The position numbers and the translations under genes were made by a program. A stretch of DNA of 64,000 nucleotides from the NCBI GenBank assembly GCA_006937955.1, contig SSNP01000010.1:4662697-4726696 (forward strand). The letters run 5' to 3'. Below the pieces are notes generated by a model. It was not told where the DNA came from. It was given only the letters and a program-made list of their open reading frames with translations, and did not search any database. Below, in pieces: positions 46,901 to 60,129 of this stretch; position 1 is the stretch's first letter, and the number at the start of each line of letters is the position of its first letter. This DNA comes from Pachypanchax playfairii (Eukaryota; Chordata; Actinopteri; Cyprinodontiformes; Aplocheilidae).

Positions 46901-49900
46901 TGACACTACATGATAAATCACTTACAACCTGAATTAAGTTTGTTCTCTTAAAATAAATATACAACAACAATAAAAAACATTTTAAATCATTTTATCATTT
47001 TAATCTCAGCTTGATGCAAGACTTGTAACATGTTTTTTTATCCTTCAGGCTGCGGGTGACTTCGTCATGCAGTTTAACAAGATCCTGCAGAAAGAAGGGG
47101 AATTCTTATAACAGTTATAGGCAACAGAGCAGCAACAACCATCAAAGATATATATCTTCATGAAATAAATTCACCCTAAAAGCTCCAAATAAAATTCCCT
47201 TAACACCCTTTTTTTAAAAGAAATTCTAAAAAAATGGGGAAACTTAATTGTCATTAAACCAAAGTCTGACTATTTCTAATTCTTATGTATGCATTTAATG
47301 ATAGTTGAAATTGCTTTGGGTGTGCACAGTAGTAAAATGTGTCAAATGAGCAGTAAAACCTGCTATTTTATCAGTTTGATATTCATTTCCATTTGAATAT
47401 TTTATAAATATTTTAGTGTGCTCTGTCTACATATCGAGAGGGACTTCATTGACATTTGGTCATCTCATTCATATAAAATGAAGCTCTTTTAGGCTTTATG
47501 GATTTTAAATTAAGAGAAAAGGTTGAAATGTAAAAATGGTGATGGTTTCTTTCTTCATTTAGTCTTTTGTCTTTGTCACTCGCTCCTTTTTCTTTCTTTC
47601 AGCTTTTTAAATATCAACCTTCTGCCTGTCACCACCTCAGCTTCAGAGGAAAGCTTGAATGCATGATTCAGCCGGCCGTGGAATTAATGAAGGTTGACAG
47701 AAATTTGTGAAACGACGACAGATTTTTGGTTAGAGCAGTTATGACAAAGATTTGAACTTTTTAAAGCAGGACCACAGTTCAGCTCTTAAAGGTTGTGTGA
47801 GTCATATCAATGAGCTCATTATTAAATATGCTGTTAAGTCACATGAGCCTGATGACTGGTTCAACATTTTTATTTAAGCTGTTGCATGACCTGATATTCA
47901 AATGTTAAAGTCAAACTAAGGGGCGATACAAAATAACATGTTTTTAAATATAAATCTCAGATGTGTATAACGATGTTCTCTGCAGTTAGAAGCATTTTAA
48001 TACATTTCTGAAAAAGGGCAGTAAATGTTAAATTTTTTCTGTCTCCTGATTTTTTTCAAGAATTGAACAGTTTCAGTACATCTTTTTGGGTTGATCCGAG
48101 CTTTGTGATCATTACGAAGCAGCCTGATTTTGCCAAGGAAACATTGTGGAAAGCTCCTTTTCATTCCCTAGTGTCTTGCAGCTGTGATATCATAAAGAAA
48201 GTGACAGACTAACATGGAAAAGGAGCCACTTTGTGGATGCTCTGTTCTAAAATTGGGAAAAAAAAAATCCTGTTTTGCTTTTAAAGACCAGTTTATTTTC
48301 CTTTTTACCTTGTTATTCTTTAAAAGCTTTGTCCTTTTTATTTTTATGATCAATGGTAAGGGAGGCAGGCAAAATAGAAAAACCGAGAACACTTTTATCA
48401 ACAAACGGCTTCTGAAAAGTGCTAAAAAAACATGATTCAACTCAAACTGGCAAATCTGGACTAACGTGGTAGCAGGAAACAACAAAGGTCTCTAAAAGGC
48501 CAACTGGAACCTGGTCTTAAGGGGTCGAGATCAGGTGGGAAAAGATTAAAAAAAAGATTTACAAGAAGTAAAATTCTTATACAGAGCAGAACTGACACTG
48601 AACATTAAGGGTGTGTGTGTTGGGGGGGTGGGGGTACAGGTATTTTTCGTGATTTGGACAGTAAATCATTATCTCAAAACAAACAGATTTTTTTTCTAAA
48701 GTTTTTATTTTGTTTGAAACAAAAAAGAGGGTGATATTTATGTCAGCTGACACTACAGGCATTATTAATTCCACTTCAGTAAACAATAATGTTTCAACAT
48801 AAACACAGAATCCTCTTGAGGGTTCTTTCAAAGCAACAGAACCATTCTCAAGCTGATGAAAATAAAATGGGGTCAAAGTCAGAAACATGACCTGCACTTG
48901 ATCAGATGTATGTCATTTTCTATATTTCCTCCTTATGAAGAATTTTACTTTGGTTTTTATGGGGGAGAAATCCTACCTGAAGCCAACATGGAGCTTCACA
49001 TGATCTATCTCTGTGTAGATTATTCAGAACTAATGGAATAGATGAACCTTATCTGATGATGTTACAGTTGTTTGATCAAATAATTTAATTTTGAATCCAG
49101 TAACAGATATTTTCTTTACATTTCTTTCTGTTTTTTTTTTTAAATAACAAACTTTTTGAAGCAATATGAAGTCTGGATGAATAAAAACATTAGTTGCTTC
49201 ATCTGTTTTGATACATAAATTGCAAAATATTTTAAATGAATAACACATCAGAGGTACACTCTAAGTTTTTTAATTAATGCTGGATTTTTATTTTTTATAA
49301 GCATCGAAGTTTCAGTGTTTTTCACAAAACACTACGGTCTGCAACACTTTTGAATAACATAATCATGTTGTATATATTCAGACATTTTCCATACAATGTA
49401 AATTTTGAAATTTATACAGTAATGAACAAGAAAGAAATAAAGTTTCATTGTACAATTTTCAGCAAATATTCCAGTCTAGACATTTAAACAAGTGTTTCAT
49501 GTTCATTTAAAAATGTGTTAAAATGTCACGTCAGACATGAAGAAGAAATACATTTGATCTGTTTACTTGGTGTATTTTTGTTCTCTCAGGGCATTCATTT
49601 TTATGTTTAATCCCTCAGAGGGTAAGAACTGTCAAAGCATGCAATAAGTAACATTAACAAAGGGAAGTCCACATCCCATGAAGGTGAGGCTGAAGGGGAG
49701 GGGTCAAACCCTGTTGTTATTGCAAGCAATTTTACACACTCAGTAGCTCCCCTGCTGTGCTTCTTGTTACCTTTAACAAATGAGTTGAAGCCTTTCTGAG
49801 GCTGAGGTGATAGTTCAGCGCTGTACAGCATGCTTCTACTTGGAAAAAGAAAATGGGGTATTTTTGTTACTTCATTAATACGGTTGAGTTAAACACAATG

Positions 49901-52900
49901 ATATAAGTGCAAATACATTGTTTTAATTTGGTTAAATTTCCAAAAGGAACATATTGATTTCAGTCATGATAATCTCACTGTATTTTCTGCAGAAGTATCA
50001 GCTACTTCATTTAATCTCAAACAACAGCTTCACCTCAGAAAGTCAACGAAAATCTTTTGTTGCTTTGCTCTTTACTGCTGTGAAATTTTACTACTGAAAT
50101 ACAATCAACTGGAGAAACATAAAGGAATTCAAGCAGCACAAAATGCTCCAAACTCATCAGTAACTGCATTAACTCGAATACAAACGTGAAAAGAAAATGT
50201 TCCCGCAGCCACTTCGCTCTGTTATCCTGGACTCGTGTTACCAGCATCGCAACGTTCTCCCTGCAGAGACTTTCCATCTGTAGCAACATGTGGGGTCAAA
50301 TGACACCTGCCTATTATAGTTTACGTAAAGAAAATCTAAATAAATTTTTTTTGTTACAATATAGAAAAATGTGATTTTAAGGTATTTTATGGTTGAGACT
50401 GCTCATGGGATTCCCTCAACATCGAACATATTGTCATGTCAGGCAAAGTTCACAATGTGAGGCTTATTATGGCAAATTAGCTTGTACCCTTTTGTGAACA
50501 GCTCATTAGGGCTTTCACTTTTCACTGCTTCTTATTTGTACGCTGCATAATTACAGCAGGTGCACGTCAAACTGACAGGCATTATGTTGAGATTGGCATT
50601 TGAGCGGTTTTGTGGTGTTTGATGCTTTGTGAAGTAGAACTGAAAGAATTCAGTCAAAACATTTGGACAACTAAATGTGACAAGCATTTGTCAAGATATT
50701 GTGTTTGTGCTGATTTGTAGAAAATAGTTTTCAATTTAAAAAGCCTGTTTTGTTGTTGCTGTTTCATCTGCATGCAGATACGTTCAAGTGAAAAAATAAA
50801 TATACTCAGGTTTGGACTTTATATACCAGCACAGTATACGTCATAGATAGACAGACAGACAGACAAGCAGACATGGAAAGGGAGAAACTTAAAAGCTATA
50901 CTGCAGCCAGCCATCAGGGGGCGCTTATTTTGTTTCAGTTTTAAAGGTGGAATATGGAACAGGAGAACCACAGCGACATCCTGTGCATGGATGCTGCAGC
51001 CACAGTAACAGAACAAGGCCTCCAGCCATTGAGGTGCCAGGCTCGCCATCGTGAAATTTCCTTACCCAAACCCACTCTAGCCCCCGATCCTCTCTGGTCG
51101 CTCCTCCCACGAGAAAGGACAACAAAATCCCCAGCAATTTGAAGCAGCTGCTTGAACTGCCGACTCTGCCCTCCACAGTTCCAGCCTCCAGTTTGCTGTT
51201 CATTCACTGTGTTCCTTTTCAATAAGGGTGGATGAACTTTTTTCAGAAGAACTTGGAAACATACCAACTTAATTTGCATTTTTTTTATTCTGATCTCAAG
51301 TACATGAAGGCTTTCAGCTGTATCTTGCCTTACTAAGGAATTTATAGGATGTCAGAAAAAGGACTTGAACCAAGATAAAGGAGAATCATTGATGTTTAAA
51401 ATTCTAAATGCCAGTAGACTGTAGATGTTTAAGACAGATTTGTGATATGATAATTTCCAGTCTTTTACAGTTTGTCCTTGACTGAAAGGCTGTCTACCAG
51501 TACAGATGACTCATTCTCAAATGTGTTGAAGCTTTAAAGGCTGAGCCTTACCTTCTTTCAATCTTGTCCAGTAGGGGTCACTGTTGCATCAACCTTTTAT
51601 TTATTAATCTTTGATTCAGTGTTTCCATTAAAGAACTGAGTTTAAAAGTTAAAACAACTGCGTGATTCTGGCTTTTAATATGAAGCTTGACAAGATAGAT
51701 CAAGCCTTCTGTCATTTTATTAAATTTGTCATCTTTTATGTCTGTATGTAATAGAGAGATGAGGAGATGGAGAGTTAATGCAAACCCCAAGTGTCTTCTG
51801 TAAAAAGACAAGAATGACTTAGAATAGTGAATAAATGAACTTTCTTTAATTGTATTTATGCTGAAATTTAACCTGGATGATTAAGAGATTTACACCTATG
51901 CGCAGGTTTAATTATAAGAACCTTTCTATTGCATCATCTAGCCACTGCTTTCCTCTGCACCTGCTTTCCACTGCAAGCAACCAAAGGGGTGCGGACAGCT
52001 AACCTGTAACCCATTCTGATCGATAATGAGCCACTCTCTGTTCCATTTCCCGTGTTACATTTTGCCTCTTTTCTCATCATTTCCCCTGTCTTCCAAGCAT
52101 TGCCCTATTTGCCAGGCACTGCAGTCTGTCTTTAATGGTCTCCAGTGTGACTTTGCCACACTCTGGCCGGGAAGGTCTGCGACTGCCTTTTTGCCAGGGA
52201 ACAAAGGGAGATAACAATGTGCTGATGGTGCCAACCACAACTTCACACAGATGCTGTTGCTGCTTTCATTAAAGATGACACACTCATCTTCTTTTGCTCA
52301 GCCAATATTGCATCCTGCCTTTCCTACTTTCCCCATAAAGAGAGAGGTTCAGCTGTTTCAAAAGGTGTCTATTCATGTCATTTTTCAAACAGGGAGCCAA
52401 GGAACACCTTCCTCACGTTGTCTGATGTGCGCAATGTAATCACACGTAACTACACACTTACACAAATGGGCACACCACCCATTTTTCTGTTCCTCTATCA
52501 CTCTCACAGGTGGTACCTTTTTTACTCTTATTCATGTATGTTTTTTTCTGTCCCTGCTTGTTATTTTTTGGGGCATTTACACTGTCAAATTCATCCAGTT
52601 TAATGTGGAAATGATCCCAGAGGAAACTACTCAGAGAGTATTCAACTCCCAAAAAGTTTACATATTATTTATTAAAAATAAAATCAGAATTATTCAAATT
52701 TGGGACACTTATCTAAAGTATCAGCACTTTTTAAAATTAAAAGATTTACTTGAAGTCACACCCTGACATGTTGAATGGTCAGAACCCACCAGCAGCTGCT
52801 TAAGAAGAAAGTCTGGTTCTTTAAGTTTTCAACCTCACACTTAACCAACAGGGAGGAATTTTTGGTCGTTGAAAAATGTAAATATCTGCTTTTGTGGAGG

Positions 52901-53938
52901 AACTGTGAATGTTCTGACCCAGAGGGTGAATACTTTCAAGCTTTTCAGTCCCTTCAGTCCCGTCCACGATAGCTTTAAGAAATAACAGCTACTTTTGCTT
53001 TTATTGTCTATTCTCCACTTTCTTCTGACTCCCTCCATCTCTGTTTCCTTTTAGTTTAACTTGTCAGCATCACTATCTTTCCCACAAATATCCTTAATCC
53101 ACCCACTGCTTTTCTCCTGTTTGAGAACTCGCTCTCAGTCTCCTTTAACACAGGCACTCTACACATTTTGTGATTATTTAATGCAGCAATTTGGTGATAT
53201 CAGTCCAGATTATTGTTACAGTTCATCACTTGTCCACACAGGCGTATCCTCCCTCTCAGCATTACTTTAATTGAAACCCTCTATTGCTGTTAAAAAGCAT
53301 GTGATATAAGATTGTCTGTTATTAGTTCTATTTCTATGTGGCACAGTGTGGTGAAGCTAATAGCACCGGACCAAAATCTGTTCACATTCACACCGTCTCT
53401 CTGCAGGCCCCGTAACTGCACCCGGTGGAAATGCAGTGCTCTCAGAGGTGTAAAAATAGTGTCAAATTCTAACAAAGGCAATTCTAAAGCTAGAGATAAA
53501 AAAGGTGTGTGGAGGGAGAGGAGGCGGATTGGATATGGGGTGTTGCATGCTGTTCAGAAAAGAAAGGGAATTCACAGCTCCACAGTCTGCATATAAATAT
53601 TCTATTAACTTCAGCAGGTTCCATGACGGTGGTGAAGTTACGCATTCTTTGCCTGGAATTTGAAATTAAATTATTGTGGTGGAGGTAGAGAGGGAGGCGG
53701 CGGTCGTGAAATGTCCGTTTCCTTTCTTCCAATTTTCTCCTTTTCCCTCCTTCACTCCTTTGCCTTATCACGGGTGACACTAATTCAATTTCAGCTCTGC
53801 TTGTGACAGCTCTAATGTGGTTTTGTGTACTGATTCCACCCCACGTACGTGCTTGCATAAACACACGAGTGGTGCATGAACACTTTTAAAGGTCACATAC
53901 TGTATCTAAACATGCACAGAATGTGGACAGTGTATTCT
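43901..53938. other. Intergenic, no gene supported
   Basis: About 10 kb of mostly AT-rich sequence. Two weak exon-like segments on the minus strand (46995-47084 and 49771-49838) have splice-site context but could not be joined or recognised. A GACA-type microsatellite lies near 50845-50866, next to 'gcagccagccatcagggggcgc', a phrase of a common fish repeat. Blocks at about 52020-52330 and 53060-53780 are less AT-rich and non-repetitive and may be conserved noncoding DNA. Confidence 0.5.
46995..47084 (-). other. Possible terminal coding exon (unassigned)
   Basis: A strong minus-strand acceptor (polypyrimidine run ending 'ttctttctgcag') is followed by an open frame DLVKLHDEVTRSLKDKK and a further 12 residues to a TGA. 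The peptide has a heptad-like hydrophobic pattern and two Cys (CYKSC), but I do not recognise the family. No upstream exon in matching phase was found. The plus strand of the same segment also has an acceptor and a 20-codon frame, so this may be chance. Confidence 0.2.
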
Positions 53939-54330
53939 AGAGGTGCAACGCTTCATAAATGATCCGTGATCCGGATGGATCACTCCCCAAAGTTTGGCTC
54001 TCACACGGTCTGTGGATTGGTCGATGAAAATAAATTAAGAGTTGTGTTCATGTGGTGGACTGAGGCGCCACCTGTTCAATCCAAAAGAGAAAAGCACAGC
54101 GGTAGTCATGGCTCGAAAAACACCTCGTTCAAGTCGCGTGTATGGGAGCATTTTACAGGCTTCCCTGTAAAATACAGTGATGAAGGATGGTGGACAAAAG
54201 AATTACATACCCATTTTAAGAGACATCTTCCTGGCATGTCAGTGACAGGATCCAACACAAATGCTACAGCGCAGCAAACACTAGCCTGCAGCGGCACAAT
54301 CTGATCGAGCTAAGGTGATAATAAACGTTA
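53939..54330 (+). pseudogene. hAT transposon 5' remnant with BED zinc finger
   Basis: The segment begins with a hAT-like end, 'tagaggtgcaacgcttcat', and 'aatgatccgtgatccgg'. Further on it encodes 'SKNTSFKSRVWEHFTGF' and then 'KYSDEG' and 'LHTHFKRHLPGM', the layout of the BED finger at the N-terminus of hAT transposases (an SxVWxHF start and a final H...H). The two Cys expected between them are not visible. The nearest ATG (54109) is in another frame, so there is at least one frameshift. No DDE catalytic part or right end follows, so the copy is truncated. Confidence 0.65.
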
Positions 54331-57111
54331 TTGGTGTGTTTAAAGCTGCAGACATGAGGACATACTCTGTTGTGTTTGAGCCACGTTACGGAATTCCAAC
54401 ACACACCCACTTTTATTTAAGCATTGGATTGACATCTTGAGTTAAATGTTTGTATTTAATGAGCACTGAGCAGAAAGTGTTTGCTAAGTGTTCTAATAAA
54501 TGGGGAGCAAAGTTATGTCTTTCCATTTTCTTTTCTTTCTGCTGATCCGAAAACCCCCTCCCCTCCCTGATTTTTCTGTTGAGTTGCCAGTTCTGATGTT
54601 GATTCTCATTTTGTTTCTCATTTATTTGTTCAACTTTTGGGAATGTCTGAAGGCCTGTTTGTTCAGCGTTGAGTTTTCGTAAGTGCGTTTGAACGCCCCA
54701 TCACGTGCAGCTCGGCTGCTCAGTTGGAAGGATGTGGTGGTTTCTTACTTTTTGCTGCTGCTCGTTGTGGAATTACAGCTGCTTGTGTTGAAGACTTGGC
54801 AGCCTTGCAGACTCACATCTGATTCGTTATGGAACCAGGAAGTCTGGATGTGTAAATAATGATTATGGTCCAGGCTAGTTTTTTTAAAATGACAGAAAGC
54901 AGCGACCACCCAGCCGGCTGACATTCAGATCTATTACAATATGACTTTATTTTCAACATCAGTGGGATATTAGACAGTTGTGTGAGTAAAATTCTTACAT
55001 ACTATACCTTTAAATAACAATGTTGCTAAAAATTAAATAGTAAATGAATAAATAAAAATACCAACATTAGTCAAAAATGAATAAAATAATAATATAGCTG
55101 TTGATGTCGTGTCATTCTGTTATTATTTAATAAGTTTATTAGCAACGTTTGTATAATCAGCCAGCAGTAATCATGCTCTAAGTATCTACTCTTGTTATTT
55201 TGTGGGTATGAAGTCAAAAAGTTTGTGAACCACCGCAGTTTCATGTAAACACTTTAATTGTTTGTTTCTTTATCCATCACAATGTTTTTGAAAAAGCTTT
55301 GGCCCAATGATCTATGATTTTATTTTGCATAAACTACAGAAAAGTTTGTCAAATAACTCATTTTATTGGGATTTTAACATCCCTTGCTCCGTAGTGGTCT
55401 CTAAATGTCTCATATATCTTCTTTGCTATTATCAAAATATCATGAATTTACATTTAAAAAAGATATTAAATCTTTTTAACAGCCGCGGCAGTAGTATTTC
55501 TTACTTATGTTGTGTATTCTTAGAGTTATAAAGTTATCAGCAAATTAAAGAGGAACCGATTTCCAACATTTCTAGACTTTTTGAGAGTTTTTCTTTTTTT
55601 TACTCCCAGCACAACACATGGCCTTATTGCATCAGTCTCTTGAGGCTATTGTTGGTGGAGAAATTAGTCTCTCTGCGCCACTGTGATGGATTTCTCTTTC
55701 TTTGATTATTGAATCTAGGTGCTGATTTGTGAGATCTAAAGAAAGCCCTGGGCTCTTTGATTCTCAATGAGTGACACCAAAGCCTGACGTTTCCCAGTAA
55801 AACTGCATTGTAATTTCAGAAAATAAGAAAAATACACCCATTCACTCTGAACAGGATACAAATTAAACACAGTTTCAAAGGTGTGTTTAAGATCATATAC
55901 AACTGTAAACCTGAAGCCTATAAAGATTGAAATCATCACTGGTTCAAAACAGCAAACCAGTTAGAATATGAGACAAAAATTCACCTTATTAATGGTTTAC
56001 TTTAACAGCAGAAAGTTACACTTACATTTTAGACCAATTTTACTCTTTTATCAGGATTCCTAAAAAACTCAGCTTGAATGATATTGTGAACAAAGACATA
56101 TGATCAGGTGAGGAAGTGCTTGTTCTGTTTCTCAGCATGTCACTAGTATAAAGTTTACAGTAAGATTTGTTACAATACACCACACCTAATGTATTTAGTG
56201 TGTGACAGAATTATTCATGCTGATGGACAATAAACCGCAGAGAATGGCCGTGAGGTGAGGTAGACACTGCTCTGCTGCACCTGCAGGGGCGTACATGAGC
56301 TCGCAGGTGCATGTTGCTATCGTCCTTCTACAGAGAAGTCCAGATAAAACTCAGCAGGTCATGTGCTACTGTGGTTGGGGACTTTTAAAACTAAAAGAAA
56401 AAAGGAGGACTTTTAGAACCAAATAACAGCTTTTCACGGAGTTCATGCACTTCATATACAAATAACGGTAAAAACACAAACAGTTTTCAGTAAAAAAAAA
56501 TAGTATTTGTAAACAAAAATTTGACTTCAAGAGAATAATTATCTTTTTCCTTGTTTTCCTCTTGATAAGAATCCTGAATTAAAATCAATTAAAGCACCAG
56601 ATATTATTGAGAAATTAAGCCAAGGGTCAAAATTGAAATTGTAGTTGCAGTTGAGCTGTACTGTACATGTTGTTTAAAATGAATATGAATTTTGTACACA
56701 TGAAGGGTGCAGAGCAAATTTGCTTTATCCACCGTCTCTTGTTAATATAAAAAAAAATCTTTCTAGATCAAATATTTTTCTGTGTATCTGTTAGTTTGTG
56801 AGTGAGAGAGAGAAATGCTATTGAGACAAAACACATTTCCAGTTGTCAATATTGATTCTGCCACCTGAATAGTGAATATGATCCTTCTGAGTTCTTACAA
56901 CTGTAAATCTGAATCAAAAGAACTCATCGTCTCACCAGCTATAAACCTCAACACACATCACTGAAGAGAAACCACAAACTTTCAAATAAATTGTAGAACT
57001 TTTTTCAAAACAGTTCAATATTATTGCTGCAAAGACAAATACTTTTTTATTCTGCCTCCGGCTGGTTGTAAATCATCAGCTGAACCAGACATGTCCTGTG
57101 ACAATATAAGC
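54331..57111. other. Intergenic, no gene recognised
   Basis: AT-rich, without repeats I can name beyond short homopolymers. No exon-like structure supported. Confidence 0.55.
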
Positions 57112-57330
57112 CAGGCGTGTCAAACTCCAGGCCTCGAGGGACACTATGGTTTCAACACACCTGTTTCAAACCCTCAACAAGTCCTGTAAGCCTGTTTAAC
57201 CTCTATTGATCTGAATCAGGTTATCTTAGTGGTGTTAACATGCAGTGCTATGCATTTAATGTTTGTCAGACCTTTCCAAACCAGCAGAATGTCTGTAGTT
57301 ATAATGTATTATCATTAAATCCCACCCCTG
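57112..57330. mobile_element. hAT-like MITE
   Basis: The left end CAGGCGTGTCAAACTCCAGG and the right end, on the minus strand, CAGGGGTGGGATTTAATG, share the CAGG.GTG start typical of one hAT group. 'ggcctcgaggg' and 'cacacctgtttcaaa' are familiar internal phrases. No 8-bp duplication is evident, so it is an old insertion. No coding capacity. Confidence 0.65.
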
Positions 57331-59233
57331 GTCTGCAATGCTGACTCACCCTTACACACATTGACTGATTCAGCTCTATGACTACCTCCAACTCAGATGT
57401 GTAAAAGCAACATGTTGTGCCAGATGCTGTCATGTTCTTTAAATCCCACTGAAACCATGTATTTATTTATTTTGAAAAGGTTTAAAGTCTCTTGTCCATC
57501 AAAGAGAAAGGCCTGATTCTGAACCTTTAGTGAGAAATGAATGAGTCAGAACTGTGTGGCGCTTGGACACAAAAGCTGTGCTGTGTTACCAACAATGGAA
57601 GCCTTCTTGTTAACCAACACCATGATCATGCCTTATCTTGAATCAGGTTTTTACTGATTGTTTAATTCACCCGTACCTGCTGTGATTTATATTCCAGAAA
57701 AGCTCACGCATAACATAAACAAAACCATCCTGGGACAATCGAACTTTTATAGGTGACTTTTTATCATTTTGTTGTTAAAACTCCATCACTGTTCATGCAG
57801 CAGACAGTTTGGATTTTAGCAGGATGTTTTTCCTCAAAAAAAAAAAAAAGACACTGACTTGTTATTTAACTGAACTTCATGATGGTCTTTTTAAATGCTT
57901 CCAACAACAACAAAAAATCTGATTTCCTGGAACTATTTCCTTTCCACTCAAGACATGAAATTCTTTCTGAGGTAAATCAAGTCTATTAAGAAATGTTGCA
58001 GCTTTCTGTTGATTTGATGTCTTTATTATGTAAAAAGGAAGTGGTAATGGAAAAAAAAATCATTGTGATAATAATAAGCGTCGGCTGTTTGTGAAATTGT
58101 TTTTTTATTTTTCTGCAGGTTCCACTCTGACTGGCTTTTTGTCTGCAGTTTACCGATTTAACGTCTGCTCAGCTTGACAACTCACATTAAACTGAATGGA
58201 ACTAAAATACAGTTAATATTACACATTGATGATTTAATACCAACAATACTATGTGATTTTCCTTCCAATATTGTAAAATTCAAGCAATCCTTCACAATAC
58301 ACCATTTTACAATACATATAACCTTTATTTATTACAATTTTAATTCAAAGATTTCAAAATGCTCTGCAGAAATAGCTTCAGTCTTTAAAGTATTTTAGCT
58401 TCTGTGAACTGAATAGAAAGATGACCTGAGCGTGTCTCTGTGAAAGAAGAAAACGTTTTATTTTCTGTCATTTGAATAAGTGTTGAGAAAGGCAGTTTTT
58501 CTTAGGCTTCTATGCTCAACAAGTAACAAGGTGCAATGTTACACTGACCGCAAAGCACAAACACTTTGCTTTGTCATCTCCCAAAGTTTATTCTATCTGC
58601 ACAACTGCACACCAAAAGCAGGGAAGCTTATTCTGTGTGTGTGCATGACCTTATGCAGATTATTAAACAATCAATTTTCTATTTTTATCTCTAAAGTTTT
58701 CTACTGGGAATTGTTCTGCAATTGTAATTTTCCCCTCAAAAGAGCCTCTTTAGTTTTTGCTCTGTTGGAAAGCAACGACCTAATGGGAGGCAAGGTCACC
58801 GAGTCTTTGTCAGAACACTCCACACGGGATGAAAACAGAAAACAAACTAGTGAAACAAACTGCAACGTCACACTTCGCAGCAGGGAGGGTGATTGCATTA
58901 CAAAAAGGTAATTTAAAACATGATTGCAGCCAGGCTGTGGTCAGACCATATGAATGTGTGTGTCCCCTTTGGCAATATATTGTTACGAAGATGCGAGCCG
59001 CCATTGGTGAAGCTGTTCAATCAGTAGGGTTTGTTGTAAATCATTCTTACAACAATGCAGACAAGATCCTGGCCGTGGTTTTGTTTACACTGAAATAATA
59101 GATGAACTTCTCTCCCAGTTTTAACCACATTTATCAGAAACTGTCATCTAACGCAGGCCGAAACCCAAAAATCCTCAGTAGTAGGTCAATAATAGTGGTA
59201 ATGAAATACTCTGAGGGTAAAAATGGTCTCCAT
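57331..59233. other. Intergenic, no gene recognised
   Basis: One 143-codon frame (58480-58911, +) is Cys/Phe-rich with no motif or splice context and is not called. The block at about 58620-59090 is less AT-rich, non-repetitive and could be conserved noncoding DNA. Confidence 0.5.
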
Positions 59234-60121
59234 TAGGGCTGTAGCTATATCAAATATTTTAGTAATTGAGTATTCTATTAAATATCCCAATCAATTAATT
59301 GAGTAATCGAATAAAATATAGTTTTGTTAACTAAGGTTAAATTACAAATATACAATATAAGAATAAGAATGAAAAAAATATTTTTTAATTGTAAGTATAA
59401 AATACATTTTATTACATTCGTATCATGCAAAGTAGTAACTGTGTTTCTTCAAAAAAATAAAATAAAATAACTTTTTTGAGATGAAAACACAAATAAATAT
59501 GAATAATATTGCTTCAGACTTAACATTCCCTTAGACAAAGTTATATGAAATTAAATAAAAATATCATTCTTACAATCAAAAATTGAAAAAAATTGAGGTT
59601 TTTTGAGGTTGATCAATTCTCTACATGGTTTTCAGGACCTGTATCGTACATCTATTAGGTAACTAATGATTATCCTGCGTATAATAACATCATATACCTC
59701 ATATCTTTCAGCTGGTTGTCTGACAGCCGTGGATGATTGGTCAGTCAATGTCATGTGATCCTGGGCATCTGGGAGGAAGTAGGTCTGAGTGTCTCTAATC
59801 GGCAAGAAATATCGGTGACAAAGTTCTACATAAAGTCGCTAAGGCAGGTCAGAAATGTCGCTAGATTTGTCGTTAGGCACTTTTTGAAAAAAAAAAAAGT
59901 CGCTAAGGGTTCTGAAAAGTCATTAGGAATAGCGATAAAATTGCTAAGTTGGCAACACTGCCCGTATTATCTGTGATGTAAACGCGCTGTGTAATACAAA
60001 GGTTTCATGCAAAATGCAGTCTTTTTGAGCTAAGGTCTACCTAACGAGCCCTCGAGGCAATGGACATTCCTCAAGTATTTTTTGTAATCGCATAATTCAT
60101 CGAGGAATCATTGCAGCTCTA
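59234..60121. mobile_element. Complete hAT-type MITE with perfect 8-bp target duplication
   Basis: The element starts TAGGGCTGTAGCTATATC and, read on the minus strand, starts TAGAGCTGCAATGATTCC. It is flanked on both sides by GTCTCCAT (59226-59233 and 60122-60129), a perfect 8-bp target-site duplication as made by hAT transposases. The ends are rich in 'attgagtaatcga'-type runs typical of fish hAT MITEs. The interior (about 59735-59965) is an inverted relative of the core at 3985-4245. No transposase frame is present. The intact duplication suggests it is younger than the other elements here. Confidence 0.93.
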
Positions 60122-60129
60122 GTCTCCAT

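Noticed and set aside
48577..48897. 106-codon minus-strand frame with an acceptor-like sequence inside
   Set aside because: No donor or continuing exon found and no family recognised; AT-rich low-complexity ends.
49607..49831. 74-codon minus-strand frame beginning MLYSAELSP
   Set aside because: The frame runs through a good donor (GTAAC) and the rest looks noncoding; only the short exon-like part is mentioned as a weak finding.
58480..58911. 143-codon plus-strand open frame
   Set aside because: Cys/Phe-rich, no recognisable domain, no splice or promoter context; likely chance in a noncoding block.
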